Source of the DNA: an uncultured Ruminococcus sp.
Lineage (GTDB): Bacteria; Bacillota; Clostridia; Oscillospirales; Ruminococcaceae
Length of the DNA stretch: 6,225 nt
Direction: 5' to 3'
Assembly: GCA_900319195.1 (NCBI GenBank)
Contig: ONNL01000143.1
Location: 1-6,225, forward strand
Part shown: in pieces, positions 6,155-6,225 of the stretch
Layout: the number at the start of each line of letters is the position of its first letter
How positions within the stretch are numbered: position 1 is the first letter of the stretch
Program-made: the position numbers and the translations under genes
The notes under the pieces: generated by a model
Database searches by the model: none
Told to the model about the DNA's origin: nothing
Seen by the model: only the letters and a program-made list of their open reading frames with translations

Positions 6155-6201
6155 TGACCTTATTCGGCATTACAATCCCTTAGTGGTCATCAAAGGTCAT
6201 T
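6153..6201. repeat. Three GGTCAT hexamers, possible operator
   Basis: GGTCAT occurs at 6185-6190 and 6195-6200, exactly 10 bp apart (one helical turn), and inverted as ATGACC at 6154-6159. The outer pair extends to a perfect 9-bp inverted repeat, AATGACCTT (6153-6161) with AAGGTCATT (6193-6201). The cluster lies just downstream of the possible rightward promoter, where a repressor site would fit. No regulator is identified. Confidence 0.4.
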
Positions 6202-6207
6202 AAGAAC

Positions 6208-6219
6208 CCGAAATTTCGG
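6208..6219. repeat. 12-bp perfect palindrome near the right edge
   Basis: CCGAAATTTCGG reads the same on both strands. It has no loop, so a protein-binding site is more natural than an RNA hairpin. It lies seven bases after the last GGTCAT hexamer, and its context is cut off by the window end. Confidence 0.35.
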
Positions 6220-6225
6220 CGCTTT

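Noticed and set aside
5247..6203. Long + strand open frame of 318 codons
   Set aside because: It lies antisense to the phosphatase gene, which has all four HAD motifs and its own consensus promoter. The + strand translation shows no recognisable domain and no ribosome binding site.

Overview
This window is an ordinary chromosomal segment carrying the rod-shape and cell-elongation locus mreB-mreC-mreD-mrdA (PBP2) on the + strand, facing a Cof-type HAD phosphatase gene on the - strand. The genes suggest a Gram-positive Bacillota, most likely a Ruminococcus-like member of the Clostridia. The basis is the moderate G+C, frequent ATA and AGG/AGA codons, purine-rich Shine-Dalgarno sites, TTG starts and the Thr/Pro-rich tail on an exported protein. 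The genus is inference only; no rRNA or other marker is present.

Layout. Positions 1-161 hold no complete gene. There may be the last codons of an upstream gene (2-67), then a leader with nested complementary segments ahead of the mreB ribosome binding site. mreB (162-1178), mreC (1193-2056) and mreD (2046-2612) are tightly packed, with a 14-bp gap and then an 11-bp overlap. A terminator-like hairpin with a T-tract (2620-2646) separates mreD from mrdA (2682-4973), which starts with TTG behind a perfect GGAGG. Positions 4974-5252 form a dense non-coding region: nested inverted repeats, a probable terminator for the mre-mrdA operon, a consensus extended -10 promoter (5085-5112), and about 120 bp later a 16-bp perfect-stem terminator (5172-5241). 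Together these define a likely small RNA gene. The phosphatase gene (5253-6041, - strand) ends against the same terminator and has its own consensus promoter (6077-6105). The last ~120 bp look like a divergent regulatory region for a gene beyond the right edge, with a possible + strand promoter, three GGTCAT hexamers and a 12-bp palindrome.

How the genes work together. In known systems MreB forms filaments under the membrane. MreC and MreD are membrane partners that link it to the class B transpeptidase PBP2, which cross-links peptidoglycan during side-wall growth. RodA, the usual glycosyltransferase partner of PBP2, is not in this window. The phosphatase faces the operon and has no evident functional link to it.

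I found no CRISPR array, insertion sequence, tRNA, rRNA or defence-type system. The most notable feature is the uncharacterised promoter-to-terminator transcript at about 5119-5241.
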